From positions 31,814 to 95,813 of the forward strand of contig JANXVY010000056.1 of the NCBI GenBank assembly GCA_025351425.1: 64,000 nucleotides of DNA, in the 5' to 3' direction. How positions within the stretch are numbered: the stretch's first letter is position 1; each line of letters opens with the position of its first letter. A program made the position numbers and the translations under genes. The DNA is from Hyphomicrobium sp. GTDB lineage: Bacteria; Pseudomonadota; Alphaproteobacteria; Rhizobiales; Hyphomicrobiaceae. The notes under the pieces were generated by a model. That model did not search any database. It was not told the DNA's origin and saw nothing but the letters and a program-made list of their open reading frames with translations. This document shows, one piece after another, positions 53,438 through 62,822 of the stretch.

Positions 53438-54229
53438 ATGCGAGATGAGACCTGCGCCATGGACATGAAAGCCAGTCTCGGGATGCAGGCTTACGCACTG
53501 ATGCGCACGGCCGCCATGTCCATCAGTGACGCAGTCCTTCCCCCGGTCTGCCTGAGTTGTCACGCGCCGATGGTGATGCACGACTGCCTCTGCGCGCCGT
53601 GCTGGGGAGCCATCGATTTCATCGGTCCGCCCGTGTGCGACCGGCTCGGGATTCCGCTCCCCTACGATACGGGCGGTCTCATGATTTCAGCCGCCGCCAG
53701 CGCCAACCCGCCCGACTTTGACCGTGCCCGCGCCGTGGCCGCCTACACCGGCACGATTCAAAAACTGATCCACGGTTTCAAATATTCCGATCGGCACGAT
53801 ACGCGCCGCCTGTTCGGCCGTTGGCTGGCAGCGAGCGGTGCGCCCCTGATCGAGGATGCCGGCCTGATCGTGCCCATCCCGCTCAATCGTTGGCGGCTGC
53901 TGCACCGCCGCTTCAACCAGTCGGCGATTTTGGCCTACGAAGTTGGGCGCCGCACTGGGAAGCCGGTCGCCCCGCTCGCGCTCCAACGGGTGAAGGCAAC
54001 GCCAAGCCAGGTTGGCCTGTCGACAAAGGAGCGCCAGCAGAACGTGGCGGGCGCATTTCGCGTGCCGGCAAGCCACCGCTCCCGCATCGAGGGCCGCAAC
54101 GTGTTGCTGATCGACGACGTGCTGACAACAGGCGCCACGTGCAACTCCGCTGCGCGCGCCCTCAAGGCAGCCGGCGCGGCCCGCGTCGATGTGCTCGCCC
54201 TGGCAATGGTGACCGGCACGCTCGGTTGA
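53438..54229 (+). CDS. ComF-family phosphoribosyltransferase-like protein
   Basis: 263 residues; ATG 53459 is an alternative start. The N-terminal zinc-ribbon-like part has CLSCHAPMVMHDCLCAPCW. The C-terminal phosphoribosyltransferase fold has IVPIPLNRWRLLHRRFNQS and the PRPP loop VLLIDDVLTTGATC. ComF proteins act in DNA uptake or its regulation in competent species; most alphaproteobacteria carry one without known competence. It is convergent neither with nor dependent on the next gene, which starts 127 bp downstream. Confidence 0.9.
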   Translation: MRDETCAMDMKASLGMQAYALMRTAAMSISDAVLPPVCLSCHAPMVMHDCLCAPCWGAIDFIGPPVCDRLGIPLPYDTGGLMISAAASANPPDFDRARAVAAYTGTIQKLIHGFKYSDRHDTRRLFGRWLAASGAPLIEDAGLIVPIPLNRWRLLHRRFNQSAILAYEVGRRTGKPVAPLALQRVKATPSQVGLSTKERQQNVAGAFRVPASHRSRIEGRNVLLIDDVLTTGATCNSAARALKAAGAARVDVLALAMVTGTLG

Positions 54230-54355
54230 CAACTTGTCACGTGCGCACGCGCCCACCCTATGACACAATGATTACAAGAGCTTGATGCGAGCGCGCGCGG
54301 TTCCGCCCGGACGATCAATGGAAACCGGTCACGAAACGCGGGGAGGGGCACGGTT

Positions 54356-54613
54356 ATGCAAGATGTCTTCATCTACACGACGTCGTTATGCCCGTACTGC
54401 CATATGGCCAAGGAACTGCTGCAATCCAAAGGCGTTAGATACGAAGAGATCGACGTTTCCGCAGCAGCCCACCTGCGCGCGGAAATGCGCAACAAGTCGG
54501 GCGGGCGCAACACAGTTCCCCAGATCTGGATCGGCGAACGCCACGTCGGCGGGTGCGATGATCTCTACGCCCTCGACCGCGCGGGCCAATTGGACCCCCT
54601 TCTGGCAGCGTAA
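54356..54613 (+). CDS. grxC: Glutaredoxin 3
   Basis: 85 residues, the usual size. Active-site dithiol CPYC at residues 12-15 (TTSLCPYCHMAKELL), the glutathione-binding TVPQIWIG-type segment (RNTVPQIWIGERHVGG) and GCDDLYALD. It reduces protein and low-molecular disulfides with glutathione. GGAGGGGC precedes the start. Followed after 14 bp by the nitrilase-family gene and then the DUF1178 gene, a block common in Rhizobiales. Confidence 0.95.
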   Translation: MQDVFIYTTSLCPYCHMAKELLQSKGVRYEEIDVSAAAHLRAEMRNKSGGRNTVPQIWIGERHVGGCDDLYALDRAGQLDPLLAA

Positions 54614-54627
54614 AGGCGGCGCACCCA

Positions 54628-55521
54628 ATGACTTCAACCGACATGACCTCCGCAGACACGACCTCGGCCAAAATGACATCGATCGAACCGGATAAGCCGC
54701 AGCCCTTCCGGGCGGCCCTTGTTCAGATGCGGTCGGGCCGCACGATCTCAGCCAATGTGGCCGCCGCCGAAACGCTGATTCGTGCGGCAGCAGCCGCGGG
54801 CGCCGACTACATCCAGACGCCTGAAGTCACGACCTTGATGGATACCGACCGCGCCAACCTGTTCGCGCAGACCGAACCGGAATCCGCCAGCACGGCGCTG
54901 GCCGCATTTACAAAGCTCGCCCGCGAACTGCAGGTATGGCTTCATATCGGCTCGATGGGTGTGCGCGAAGGCGACCGCATCGCCAACCGCTCTTATCTGA
55001 TCGACCCCGATGGCGCGATCAAAGCCCGCTACGACAAAATCCACATGTTCGACGTGACGCTCGCCAATGGCGAAACCTACCTCGAAAGCGCCAGCTACAT
55101 GCCAGGCGATCGCGCCGTCGTTGCCGACCTGCCGTGGGGCAGGCTGGGCCTGACGATCTGCTATGACCTGCGATTTCCCGCGCTCCATCAGACGTTGGTG
55201 AAGGCGGGCGCTCATTTCCTGAGCGTACCAGCAGCCTTCACCCGGCATACCGGCGAAGCCCACTGGCACACCTTGCTGCGGGCGCGCGCCATCGAGACCC
55301 AGTGTTTCGTGTTCGCCGCCGCTCAAGGCGGCCGCCACGAACACGGACGAGAAACGTACGGCCATAGCCTCATCATCTCGCCTTGGGGCACGATCCTCGC
55401 GGAAGGGGGCACCGAACCGGGCATCATCGTTGCCAGCATCGATCCCGCAGAAGTCGCTGCCGTGCGCGGACGCATTCCCTGCCTCGAAAATACCCGCACC
55501 TTTTCGCTAAGCCGGCCATGA
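54628..55521 (+). CDS. Nitrilase-family carbon-nitrogen hydrolase
   Basis: 297 residues. The catalytic triad is visible: Glu in IQTPEVTTL, Lys in RYDKIHMFDV, Cys178 in LTICYDLRFP. The family branch resembles Nit1/Nit2, which hydrolyse deaminated glutathione or omega-amidated acids. The first 25 residues are low in complexity (TSTDMTSADTTSAKMTS). The neighbour glutaredoxin also depends on glutathione, consistent with deaminated-glutathione repair. The stop overlaps the DUF1178 start as ATGA. Confidence 0.9.
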   Translation: MTSTDMTSADTTSAKMTSIEPDKPQPFRAALVQMRSGRTISANVAAAETLIRAAAAAGADYIQTPEVTTLMDTDRANLFAQTEPESASTALAAFTKLARELQVWLHIGSMGVREGDRIANRSYLIDPDGAIKARYDKIHMFDVTLANGETYLESASYMPGDRAVVADLPWGRLGLTICYDLRFPALHQTLVKAGAHFLSVPAAFTRHTGEAHWHTLLRARAIETQCFVFAAAQGGRHEHGRETYGHSLIISPWGTILAEGGTEPGIIVASIDPAEVAAVRGRIPCLENTRTFSLSRP

Positions 55522-55946
55522 TCAAATATTCGCTGCGATGCGCGCGCGGTCACGAGTTCGAAACCTGGTTTCAAAGCAGCCAAGCTTATGAAAAACTGGC
55601 CAAACGCCAGCAGCTCACGTGCGCCAGCTGCGGGACTGTTCGGGTTGAAAAAGCCTTGATGGCGCCGCGCGTAACAAGATCGAAGGAGCTTGATGCGCCG
55701 CAGCCCCTCGCTCTAAGCGATGAAATGTCGGCCAAGCGCGCGGCTCTCTCGCAACTGCGCGCCCAGCTGCTCGCAGGCTCCGAAGACGTCGGCCCGAAAT
55801 TCGCGCAAGAAGCCCGCCGCATTCAAGGTGACGATGCGCCGGCCCGCGCTATCCATGGTCAGGCGACCTTGAACGAGGCAAAATCCCTGCTGGAAGACGG
55901 CATTGCCGTGCTGCCCTTGCCGCCGTCTCCGGAAGACCTGAGTTGA
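55518..55946 (+). CDS. DUF1178 family protein
   Basis: 142 residues from ATG 55518, which overlaps the previous stop. The conserved opening is IKYSLRCARGHEFETWFQSSQAYEKLAKRQQLTCASCG, with three cysteines and a His likely to bind one metal ion. The family is widespread in alphaproteobacteria and of unknown role. The helical C-terminal half (FAQEARRIQGDDAPARAIHGQAT) is also conserved. Third gene of the grxC-nitrilase-DUF1178 unit. Confidence 0.9.
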   Translation: MIKYSLRCARGHEFETWFQSSQAYEKLAKRQQLTCASCGTVRVEKALMAPRVTRSKELDAPQPLALSDEMSAKRAALSQLRAQLLAGSEDVGPKFAQEARRIQGDDAPARAIHGQATLNEAKSLLEDGIAVLPLPPSPEDLS

Positions 55947-55986
55947 ACCTCCGCCGTACAGGACGAGGCAGCGCCGGATCGCCGGT

Positions 55987-56244
55987 TTATGCCGAAAGGA
56001 TGATGGTCTTCGTGTACTGGACGGCAGCGTCCAAATCGGTGGCCGTATACGTCGGCTCGCCGTAACCAGCCGGCGTCCATCCGAAGTGTCCGTTCATGCA
56101 ACGCCAGATGCCCCGCACGTGTCCACGACGCGCGATCACGACGCCGCCATGATCCCCCGCAGCGACGGTTTGCCCAGAATGATGGCCTGCAACGAGCGGC
56201 TGCAAGCGCCCCAACAGCTCGAGTTCGTGAACGTCCGTCGGCAT
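55987..56244 (-). CDS. Small hypothetical protein
   Basis: 85 residues starting MPTDVHELELLGRLQPL, with GAGGG 4 bases before the start. The C-terminal part (GIWRCMNGHFGWTPAGYGEPTYTATDLDAAVQYTKTI) has the composition of a folded protein. No family is recognised and no neighbour suggests a role. It may be a remnant, since the region up to bioB (56245-56527) contains no other gene. Confidence 0.4.
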   Translation of the reverse strand: MPTDVHELELLGRLQPLVAGHHSGQTVAAGDHGGVVIARRGHVRGIWRCMNGHFGWTPAGYGEPTYTATDLDAAVQYTKTIILSA

Positions 56245-56360
56245 GTGCCCTCGTTGATGATTTTAATGCCAGCCCGAGCTTCTGCCAGCCCTCGCTTCTT
56301 GATGTATCCCGGCGTCATCAAGCGCTCGGGTGTTCGCACGGTCGTATAGCAATCGCCGGT

Positions 56361-56389
56361 TGATCTCCATGCTGAACAGAGATCAGCAT
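56361..56389. other. Two mutually exclusive hairpins upstream of bioB
   Basis: TGATCTC (56361-56367) pairs with GAGATCA (56379-56385). ATGCTGA (56369-56375) pairs with TCAGCAT (56383-56389). Both stems are 7 bp and perfect, and they share bases, so only one can form at a time. They lie about 140 bp before the bioB start; whether they are transcribed is unknown. Confidence 0.4.
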
Positions 56390-56398
56390 TAGCAAGTT

Positions 56399-56408
56399 GT
56401 TTCTATAA
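56399..56408. promoter_or_regulatory. Weak BioR-like operator candidate
   Basis: GTTTCTATAA matches 8 of 10 positions of the BioR box TTATCTATAA as I recall it from alphaproteobacterial biotin genes. It is 120 bp before the bioB start in an A/T-rich stretch. The left half deviates, so it may be chance. Confidence 0.25.
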
Positions 56409-56527
56409 AATTTTCACTATTTTTGATTGAAATGTTGAGGTTGTTGCGGCCTCTGCGCCGGAGCGCCCCCTTGCCGCCGCCCGCCAACGGTGCAAACACT
56501 GCGTGAGATTTATCGCTGGAGACACCG

Positions 56528-57655
56528 TTGACCTTTGCCGCACCTTTGCAGACGCTTGCGAGCGCCCCCACGACCGCTGCTCCCGCGTCCCCCGCTTCGT
56601 TTCAGCACGACGTGCGTCACGATTGGACGAGCGCCGAGGCGCAAGCGATTTATCATCAGCCCTTCAACGATCTGTTGTTTGCCGCCCACCTCGTCCACCG
56701 GGCGCACTTCAAGCCCAACGCTATTCAAAAGAGCCGCCTTTTGAGCATCAAGACCGGCGGCTGCGCCGAAGATTGCGGCTATTGCAGTCAGTCCGCCCAT
56801 CACGCCTCTGGCCTCTCGGCCTCCAAGCTGATGGAAGTGGAGCGCGTGATCGAGGAAGCACGCAAGGCCAAGGCCGCCGGCGCCACGCGGTACTGCATGG
56901 GCGCGGCCTGGCGCTCGCCCAAAGCCCGCGACATGGCGCAGATCACCGCGATGGTGGCGGGCGTGAAGGCGCTCGGCCTGGAAACGTGCATGACCCTCGG
57001 CATGCTCGACGACACCCAGGTGGTCGAACTCAAGTCGGCCGGCCTCGACTATTACAACCACAACATCGACACCTCTAAAGCCCACTACGGCAACGTCATC
57101 ACCACCCGCACCTTCGCCGACCGGCTCGAGACATTGGCCCGCGTCCGCGAGGCCGGCATCAACGTCTGCTCGGGCGGCATCGTCGGCCTGGGCGAAACGG
57201 CGGCGGACCGCGTCGACATGCTGGTGACGCTGGCCAACCTGCCGGAGCATCCAGGAAGCGTGCCGATCAACATGCTGATCGCCATTCCCGGCACGCCGCT
57301 GGAAAACGTCGCCAAGGTCGATCCGATCGATTTCGTGCGCACCATCGCCACCGCCCGCATTCTCATGCCGAAGTCCTACGTCCGCCTCTCCGCCGGACGC
57401 ACCGGGATGAGCGACGAAACCCAGGCGCTGTGCTTCTTTGCGGGCGCCAACTCGATCTTCGCTGGCGATACGCTGCTGACGACGGACAACCCCGGCGAGG
57501 ACGCCGACAGCGCGTTGTTCGCCAAGCTCGGCCTCGAGACGATGCGGGCAGAAGAGCATTGCGATCAAGCGCACCTACGCCGCAGCAATGCTCCAGCGGA
57601 AGATGAGAATATGAGCAGTTGCCGGGAGGACGTGGCGGATGCCGCCACCGCCTGA
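56528..57655 (+). CDS. bioB: Biotin synthase
   Basis: 375 residues. Radical-SAM motif [13 protein letters not shown] gives the three cluster cysteines; the family sequence continues with [26 protein letters not shown] and RLSAGR, whose arginine belongs to the 2Fe-2S site. It inserts sulfur into dethiobiotin. The start is TTG 56528, with GGAG 8 bases upstream. The last 35 residues extend beyond the usual end. It overlaps bioF-bioD by 17 bp. First gene of the biotin operon. Confidence 0.95.
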   Translation: MTFAAPLQTLASAPTTAAPASPASFQHDVRHDWTSAEAQAIYHQPFNDLLFAAHLVHRAHFKPNAIQKSRLLSIKTGGCAEDCGYCSQSAHHASGLSASKLMEVERVIEEARKAKAAGATRYCMGAAWRSPKARDMAQITAMVAGVKALGLETCMTLGMLDDTQVVELKSAGLDYYNHNIDTSKAHYGNVITTRTFADRLETLARVREAGINVCSGGIVGLGETAADRVDMLVTLANLPEHPGSVPINMLIAIPGTPLENVAKVDPIDFVRTIATARILMPKSYVRLSAGRTGMSDETQALCFFAGANSIFAGDTLLTTDNPGEDADSALFAKLGLETMRAEEHCDQAHLRRSNAPAEDENMSSCREDVADAATA

Positions 57656-59648
57656 GCGATCGACGAACCAGCAGCGCGGCGAGCCCCACCACCAACGCGC
57701 GCTGGCAGCTCTGGCCAGGCGCGGCCGTCTGCGCGCACTGACTTTGGCCGCTGGAATGGACTTCACCTCGAACGACTATCTCGGGCTTGCCGCGAGCCCC
57801 GAATTGGCGCAAGCGGCCATCGACGCCATCAGCCGCGGCGTGCCGCTCGGCGCGGGCGGATCGCGCCTGCTGCGCGGCAATCATGCAGAACACGAGGCGC
57901 TGGAGCGCGAAGCCGCGAGCTTTTTCGGCGCGCAGACCGCCCTCTATTTCGGATCGGGTTTCGCTGCGAACGCAACCTTGATCGCAACCCTGCCCGCCCG
58001 CGGCGATCTGATCGTGCACGATGAGCTGATCCATGCCAGCGCGTGGGAAGGCATGGCGCTGACCAAGGCCGAAACCGCGAGCGCCCGCCATAACGATTGC
58101 CAAGCCTTCGAGGACGCAATTGTTGCCTGGCGCGCGCACGGCGGCACAGGCCAGGTCTGGATCGCGATTGAGAGCCTGTATTCCATGGATGGGGACCAAG
58201 CCCCCTTGGCCGGCCTCGCGCAGATCGCTGCCCGTCATGACGCCATGCTGCTGATTGACGAAGCCCACGCAACCGGCGTCCTTGGACAAGGTGGCCAGGG
58301 CCTGGGCGCAAGCCTCGAAGGCAGCGATCGCGTCGTAGCGTTGCACACCTGCGGCAAGGCGCTCGGAGCCGTCGGCGCTCTGATCACCGCCCCAGCGTCG
58401 ATCCGCGACTTTCTCATCAACCGCTCGCGCGCGTTCGTTTACGCAACCGCCCCCTCGCCGGTGATGGCGGCCGTCGTGCGGCGCAGCCTCGAACTGGTGC
58501 GCGACGAGCCTCAACGCCGCACAGCGCTCGCCGCCCGCGTGGCATTTGCGGGCCAGCTCTTCGAACAGACCTGCGGTGTGCGCCCGTCCGGCTCGCAGAT
58601 CCTGCCCGTGATCGTTGGCAGCGACACGCGTGCGGTGGCAATCGCGCAGGCAATGCAGCGCGCGGGATACGACATCCGCGCGATCCGCCCGCCGACCGTT
58701 CCCGAAGGAACCGCGCGCCTGCGCATCACCGTGACGCTGAACGCGGACGAGGCAAGCCTTGCCGCAATGTTCGCAACACTGGACGAGGCACTGAAAAACT
58801 GGCCGCGCACGGAGAATTTATCCGGTGCCGGCCTCCTCCAGGATGATGTTTCGAAACGGGCGCACCTACCGGACGCTGATGAGCAGCGATCGCAGGACAT
58901 TGGTGCCCCGATCTCGCCAGCCTTGCCGTCATCCTGGCGCAGGCCGGGACCCACGCCGACCGCAAGCGACGCTCCGACCCGCTTCGTCGTCACCGGCACC
59001 GGGACGGGCGTCGGCAAGACGGTGTTTGCGGCGGCCCTCACGGCAGCCCTCGATGGCGACTATTGGAAGCCGATCCAATCGGGCCTGGATGGCCCGACCG
59101 ACACGCAAACGGCCCGCGAATTGAGCGGCCTGCCGGCCGAGCGCTTCCACGCCGAAGCCTATCGTTTGCGCACTCCCGTGTCGCCGCACACCGCTGCCGA
59201 AATCGACGGCGTGAGCATCGACCCCTGCTCCATCATACCGCCCGCAACCACCCGCCCCCTCGTCATCGAAGGCGCGGGCGGGCTGATGGTGCCGATCACC
59301 CCCCGATTTTTGATGATCGACCTGTTTCAGCGCTGGAACCTGCCCGTCATACTGGTCGCGAGCACGGGGCTTGGCACGATCAACCACACCCTGTTGTCCA
59401 TCGAAGCGCTGCGGGCACGCGACATTCCCATTCTAGGTGTGGCGTTCATCGGCGCGGCGAACGCGGACAACGAGTCCTATATCTGCATCCGATATGGCGT
59501 CCGTTGGTTGGGCCGCCTTCCCCGCCTGCCGAAACTCGACTCTGAAACCCTGGCCCAAGCGTTCGACATGGGCTTCCCCGACGACACGATCCCAGGGCTA
59601 GCTGGCAAGCTATCGCCCAAGCTCGAGGGATGGCGGGCCCCGTCATGA
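57639..59648 (+). CDS. bioF-bioD: Fused 8-amino-7-oxononanoate synthase and dethiobiotin synthetase
   Basis: 669 residues with two complete enzymes in one frame. Residues about 1-390 are Bio[29 protein letters not shown] and PLP Lys240 in [12 protein letters not shown]. About 60 residues of linker follow. Residues about 448-669 are Bio[11 protein letters not shown] (Walker A), [21 protein letters not shown]. BioF makes KAPA; BioD closes the ureido ring of dethiobiotin; BioA, the step between them, is the next gene. There is no stop or second start between the domains. The linker contains SSWRRPGPT, a translated repeat signature. Confidence 0.95.
   Translation: MPPPPERSTNQQRGEPHHQRALAALARRGRLRALTLAAGMDFTSNDYLGLAASPELAQAAIDAISRGVPLGAGGSRLLRGNHAEHEALEREAASFFGAQTALYFGSGFAANATLIATLPARGDLIVHDELIHASAWEGMALTKAETASARHNDCQAFEDAIVAWRAHGGTGQVWIAIESLYSMDGDQAPLAGLAQIAARHDAMLLIDEAHATGVLGQGGQGLGASLEGSDRVVALHTCGKALGAVGALITAPASIRDFLINRSRAFVYATAPSPVMAAVVRRSLELVRDEPQRRTALAARVAFAGQLFEQTCGVRPSGSQILPVIVGSDTRAVAIAQAMQRAGYDIRAIRPPTVPEGTARLRITVTLNADEASLAAMFATLDEALKNWPRTENLSGAGLLQDDVSKRAHLPDADEQRSQDIGAPISPALPSSWRRPGPTPTASDAPTRFVVTGTGTGVGKTVFAAALTAALDGDYWKPIQSGLDGPTDTQTARELSGLPAERFHAEAYRLRTPVSPHTAAEIDGVSIDPCSIIPPATTRPLVIEGAGGLMVPITPRFLMIDLFQRWNLPVILVASTGLGTINHTLLSIEALRARDIPILGVAFIGAANADNESYICIRYGVRWLGRLPRLPKLDSETLAQAFDMGFPDDTIPGLAGKLSPKLEGWRAPS
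58926..58957 (+). repeat. Dispersed-repeat-like segment inside the BioF-BioD linker
   Basis: CCGTCATCCTGGCGCAGGCC followed by GGGACCCACGCC resembles the common bacterial repeat of the form CGTCATcCCGGC..GCCGGGATCCA, which I recall by sequence. It is in frame and reads [12 protein letters not shown]. It sits between the two enzyme domains, so the fused gene may have formed when a repeat in the old intergenic gap was read through. Confidence 0.5.
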
Positions 59649-60913
59649 CCACGACCTCCCCCGTCTGGCATCCCTTCACGCAGCACGGCCTCGATGAACC
59701 CATTATCGAGATCGCGCGAGCGCAAGGGGCATGGCTGGAAACCCAGGACGGAGCGAAGCTGCTGGACGCCATATCGTCCTGGTGGGTGACGACGCACGGC
59801 CACGGCCACCCTTCGATTAAGGCCGCCATCAAGACCGCAGCCGATCGCCTCGATCAGGTGATCTTTGCAGGCCTCACCCACGCGCCCGCCGAAACGCTGG
59901 CCCGCGAACTGATCAGTTGCGCGCCATCCGGCCTCGCACATGTGTTCTATTCCGACAGCGGCTCGACGGCAGTCGAGGTCGCAATCAAAATGGCGCTCGG
60001 GTTCTGGCGCAATCGCGGCGAGCCCCGCACGCGCATCGCAGCCCTGGAGCACGGCTATCACGGCGACACCGTCGGCACGATGTCGGCGGGCGCACGCGGG
60101 GCGTTCACGGCAAGCTATGAGCCGCTGCTGTTCGATGTGGCCCGCCTCCCGTTCCCCTCCGCTGGCCGCGAACAGGCAACCCTCGACGCACTCGAGGCCG
60201 CTTGCACGGCGGAACCCATCGCGGCCCTCCTCGTCGAGCCCCTGATCCTGGGCGCGGGCGGCATGCTGACCTATCCAGCCCACGTATTGCGTGAGATGCG
60301 CGCCATCTGTAGCCGCCACGGCGTGCTGCTGATCGCCGACGAGGTGATGACCGGCTGGGGCCGCACGGGCACGCTGTTCGCATGCGAGCAGGCAAGCATT
60401 TCACCCGACATTCTCTGCATTGCGAAGGGCCTGACCGGCGGCGCGCTTCCCCTCGCCGCGACGCTGTCCACGGCAGCCATCTTCGAGGCCCACCACTCGA
60501 CCGACCGCTCCCGCATGTTCTTTCATTCGAGCTCGTATACGGCCAACCCCATCTGCTGCGCCGCCGCCGTCGCCAATCTGGCGGTCTGGCGCGACGAACC
60601 CGTGATCGGGCGCGTGCGGGCGTTGAGTGAAATGCAGACGCGCGCGCTCGAACGGTTCCGGTCCGATCGCAGGTTCACCGCCGTGCGCCAATGCGGAACC
60701 ATCACGGCACTTGACCTGCGCACGCGCGATGCCGGCTATCTGGCGGCGATCGGCCCCGCTCTGGGCGCGTTCTTCGTCGCCCGCGGCATCCTTCTGCGGC
60801 CGCTCGGCAATACGATCTATCTCATGCCGCCCTATTGCATCACCCAAGGCGAACTGGACCACGTTTATGACGCGATCGGCGAAGCGGCCAACCGGTTCGC
60901 AACCGCCCCATGA
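59645..60913 (+). CDS. bioA: Adenosylmethionine-8-amino-7-oxononanoate aminotransferase
   Basis: 422 residues from ATG 59645, overlapping the previous stop as ATGA. Class III PLP transaminase: WHPFTQH at the N-terminus, [36 protein letters not shown] and Lys261 in [11 protein letters not shown]. It uses SAM as amino donor to make DAPA from KAPA. Its stop overlaps the first copy of the 17-bp duplication that precedes bioZ. Confidence 0.95.
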   Translation: MTTTSPVWHPFTQHGLDEPIIEIARAQGAWLETQDGAKLLDAISSWWVTTHGHGHPSIKAAIKTAADRLDQVIFAGLTHAPAETLARELISCAPSGLAHVFYSDSGSTAVEVAIKMALGFWRNRGEPRTRIAALEHGYHGDTVGTMSAGARGAFTASYEPLLFDVARLPFPSAGREQATLDALEAACTAEPIAALLVEPLILGAGGMLTYPAHVLREMRAICSRHGVLLIADEVMTGWGRTGTLFACEQASISPDILCIAKGLTGGALPLAATLSTAAIFEAHHSTDRSRMFFHSSSYTANPICCAAAVANLAVWRDEPVIGRVRALSEMQTRALERFRSDRRFTAVRQCGTITALDLRTRDAGYLAAIGPALGAFFVARGILLRPLGNTIYLMPPYCITQGELDHVYDAIGEAANRFATAP

Positions 60914-60943
60914 CCGCAATCACCCCATGACCGCAATCACCCC
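60910..60943 (+). repeat. 17-bp tandem duplication with a six-codon mini-ORF at the bioA/bioZ junction
   Basis: ATGACCGCAATCACCCC occurs twice back to back. The first ATG (60910) overlaps the bioA stop but is in a different frame from bioZ; it encodes MTAITP and stops at TGA 60928-60930. That stop overlaps the second ATG (60927), the bioZ start. The chain of two ATGA overlaps could pass ribosomes from bioA to bioZ. Confidence 0.85.
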
Positions 60944-61922
60944 CACCGGCTGCGAGATCATCGGCCTTGGACATCATGCGCCCGATCGCGTCGTGAAGAA
61001 CGCCGAGATCGAAGCCCGGCTAGGCCTCGAAGCAGGCTGGATCGCGCGCCGCACCGGCATCAACGAGCGCCGTTACGCTGCCGATGGCGAAGCCTTGACA
61101 GATCTAGCGTTTGCCGCCGCCGATCAGGCGTTGCGGTCGGCAGGCTTGGCGCGCGACCGCGTGGGGCTCACGCTGCTGGCGACCTCGACCCCCGATCATT
61201 TGTTGCCGCCGTCCGCGCCGCTGCTCGCCCACAAATTGGGGCTGACAGGCTCGGGCGGCATCGATTTGACCGGCGCGTGCGCGGGCTTTCTCTATGCACT
61301 GGCGCTGGCCGACAGCTTTGTGAAGACCCAGCACGTGCCCGTTCTGGTGGTGGCCGCAAACATTCTATCCCGCCGCATCAATCCCGCAGATCGGGGCAGC
61401 GCCATCCTGTTTGCGGATGCCGCGGGTGCTGTGTTGCTGGCCCCAACCACCCGCAAAAATGCCGGCGTGCGCGGCGTCAAGCTCGCATCCTCCGGCGCAG
61501 ACTATGGCTTGATCCAGATCCCGGCAGGCGGCAGCAGAACGCCCTTCGCAGAAGGCGTGCCGATCGACGATACCAAGATGTTGATCGCAGACGGCAAGGC
61601 CGTGTTCGCCAAGGCCATCGCCATGATGGTCGATACGTCGACTGCGGCGCTGGCGAGCGCGGGTCTTTATGCCAGCGGTGTAGATCATCTGCTTCCCCAT
61701 CAAGCCAACGCCCGCATGACGTCAATGGTCGCCCATCAGCTCGCCATTGCGGACGATCGCACGCTGTCGACGATTGCGAATTTCGGCAACAGCTCAGCGG
61801 CGACCATCCCGTTCACGCTGTCGGCGCGGTCAGCCGAACGCAGTTACAAGCAGGGCGCCACCGTGCTCATGACGGCCGCCGGCGCCGGCCTCACCGGCGG
61901 CGCGATCCTCTGGGGCTGGTGA
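60927..61922 (+). CDS. bioZ: Beta-ketoacyl-ACP synthase III-like protein BioZ
   Basis: 331 residues. The FabH triad is present: Cys118 in LTGACAGFLYAL, His in LPHQANARM and Asn in NFGNSSAA. In Agrobacterium, Brucella and relatives, the FabH-like enzyme at the end of bioBFDA is BioZ, which condenses glutaryl-CoA with malonyl-ACP to start the pimeloyl chain. The same position supports BioZ here. A housekeeping FabH is possible but would normally sit with plsX. The start is ATG 60927, after the duplicated junction. Confidence 0.88.
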   Translation: MTAITPTGCEIIGLGHHAPDRVVKNAEIEARLGLEAGWIARRTGINERRYAADGEALTDLAFAAADQALRSAGLARDRVGLTLLATSTPDHLLPPSAPLLAHKLGLTGSGGIDLTGACAGFLYALALADSFVKTQHVPVLVVAANILSRRINPADRGSAILFADAAGAVLLAPTTRKNAGVRGVKLASSGADYGLIQIPAGGSRTPFAEGVPIDDTKMLIADGKAVFAKAIAMMVDTSTAALASAGLYASGVDHLLPHQANARMTSMVAHQLAIADDRTLSTIANFGNSSAATIPFTLSARSAERSYKQGATVLMTAAGAGLTGGAILWGW

Positions 61923-61959
61923 AACGATTTGGTGCCCCGTCACTCATAAGCAGGCGGGT

Positions 61960-61979
61960 CCAGGGCACGCGTGCCCTGG
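61960..61979. terminator. 20-bp perfect palindrome between bioZ and hyi, possible bidirectional terminator
   Basis: CCAGGGCACGCGTGCCCTGG lies 37 bp after the bioZ stop and 3 bp after the stop of the convergent hyi gene. It can form a GC-rich hairpin on either strand. There is no T-run of note, so a role as terminator is only likely from its position. Confidence 0.4.
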
Positions 61980-61982
61980 CCT

Positions 61983-62750
61983 TTACTTCATCCAACCGAA
62001 ACTTTGCGCGGTGGTGGTCTTTGGCTTGTACTCGCAGCCGACGTGGCCAGCGTAGCCGAGCCGGTCGATCTCGGCGAGCACGAACGCGTAGTTGATCTCG
62101 CCCGTCCCCGGCTCGTGCCGGCCCGGATTGTCGGCGATCTGGATATGGCCGATGGCAGGCAGAGTGCGTTCCAGCGTCCGGGCCAGATCGCCCTCCATGA
62201 TCTGCATATGATAAAGATCGTGCTGGATGAACAGGTTGTCCGATCCCACCGCCTCCATCAGCTCGACTGCCTGACGCGTGTGCGTCAAATAGAACCCCGG
62301 GATGTCGCGCGTATTGATCGGCTCGATCAGCAGCCGGATGCCGGCGGCCTTGAGCGTCGCCGCCGCAAACCGCAGGTTGGCGACGAACGTCTCTCGCAAC
62401 GCTTCCTCGGGCACGCCCTCGGGCCGGATGCCTGCAAGACAGTTCACTTGGCCACACTCGAGCGCGTGGGCATAGGCGATGGTCTGCGCCAAACTCGCGC
62501 GAAACTCTTCGGCACGCTCCGGCAGGATCGCGATGCCGCGCTCGCCTGCCGCCCATTTCCCGTGCGGCACGTTCAAAAGCACTTGGGCAAGCCCATGCTC
62601 TTTCAACGGCGCGGCCAACGCGACTGCCGCATGATCGAACAGGCATACATATTCGACCGCCTCGAAACCGGCAGCTTTCGCCGCGCCAAACCGCTCCAGG
62701 AACGGCAGCTCGTTGAACAGAAACGTCAGATTGGCGCTGTAGCGGGGCAT
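61983..62750 (-). CDS. hyi: Hydroxypyruvate isomerase-like TIM-barrel protein
   Basis: 255 residues of the Hyi/OtnI family. It opens MPRYSANLTFLFNELPFLERFGAAKAAGFEAVEYVCLFDH, has LLIEPINTRDIPGFYL (metal-binding Glu), LFIQHDLYHMQIMEGDL (Asp/His) and NPGRHEPGTGEINYAFV near the C-terminus with the second Glu. It interconverts hydroxypyruvate and tartronate semialdehyde, or acts on 2-oxo-tetronate. No glyoxylate pathway gene is nearby. Convergent with bioZ. Confidence 0.88.
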   Translation of the reverse strand: MPRYSANLTFLFNELPFLERFGAAKAAGFEAVEYVCLFDHAAVALAAPLKEHGLAQVLLNVPHGKWAAGERGIAILPERAEEFRASLAQTIAYAHALECGQVNCLAGIRPEGVPEEALRETFVANLRFAAATLKAAGIRLLIEPINTRDIPGFYLTHTRQAVELMEAVGSDNLFIQHDLYHMQIMEGDLARTLERTLPAIGHIQIADNPGRHEPGTGEINYAFVLAEIDRLGYAGHVGCEYKPKTTTAQSFGWMK

Positions 62751-62822
62751 GGGTGACCTTGTGAGGCGGGAAGGTGGGGGCTATGTGAGGGCCTGCAACT
62801 CGATTAACCCGGATCCCCCCGC

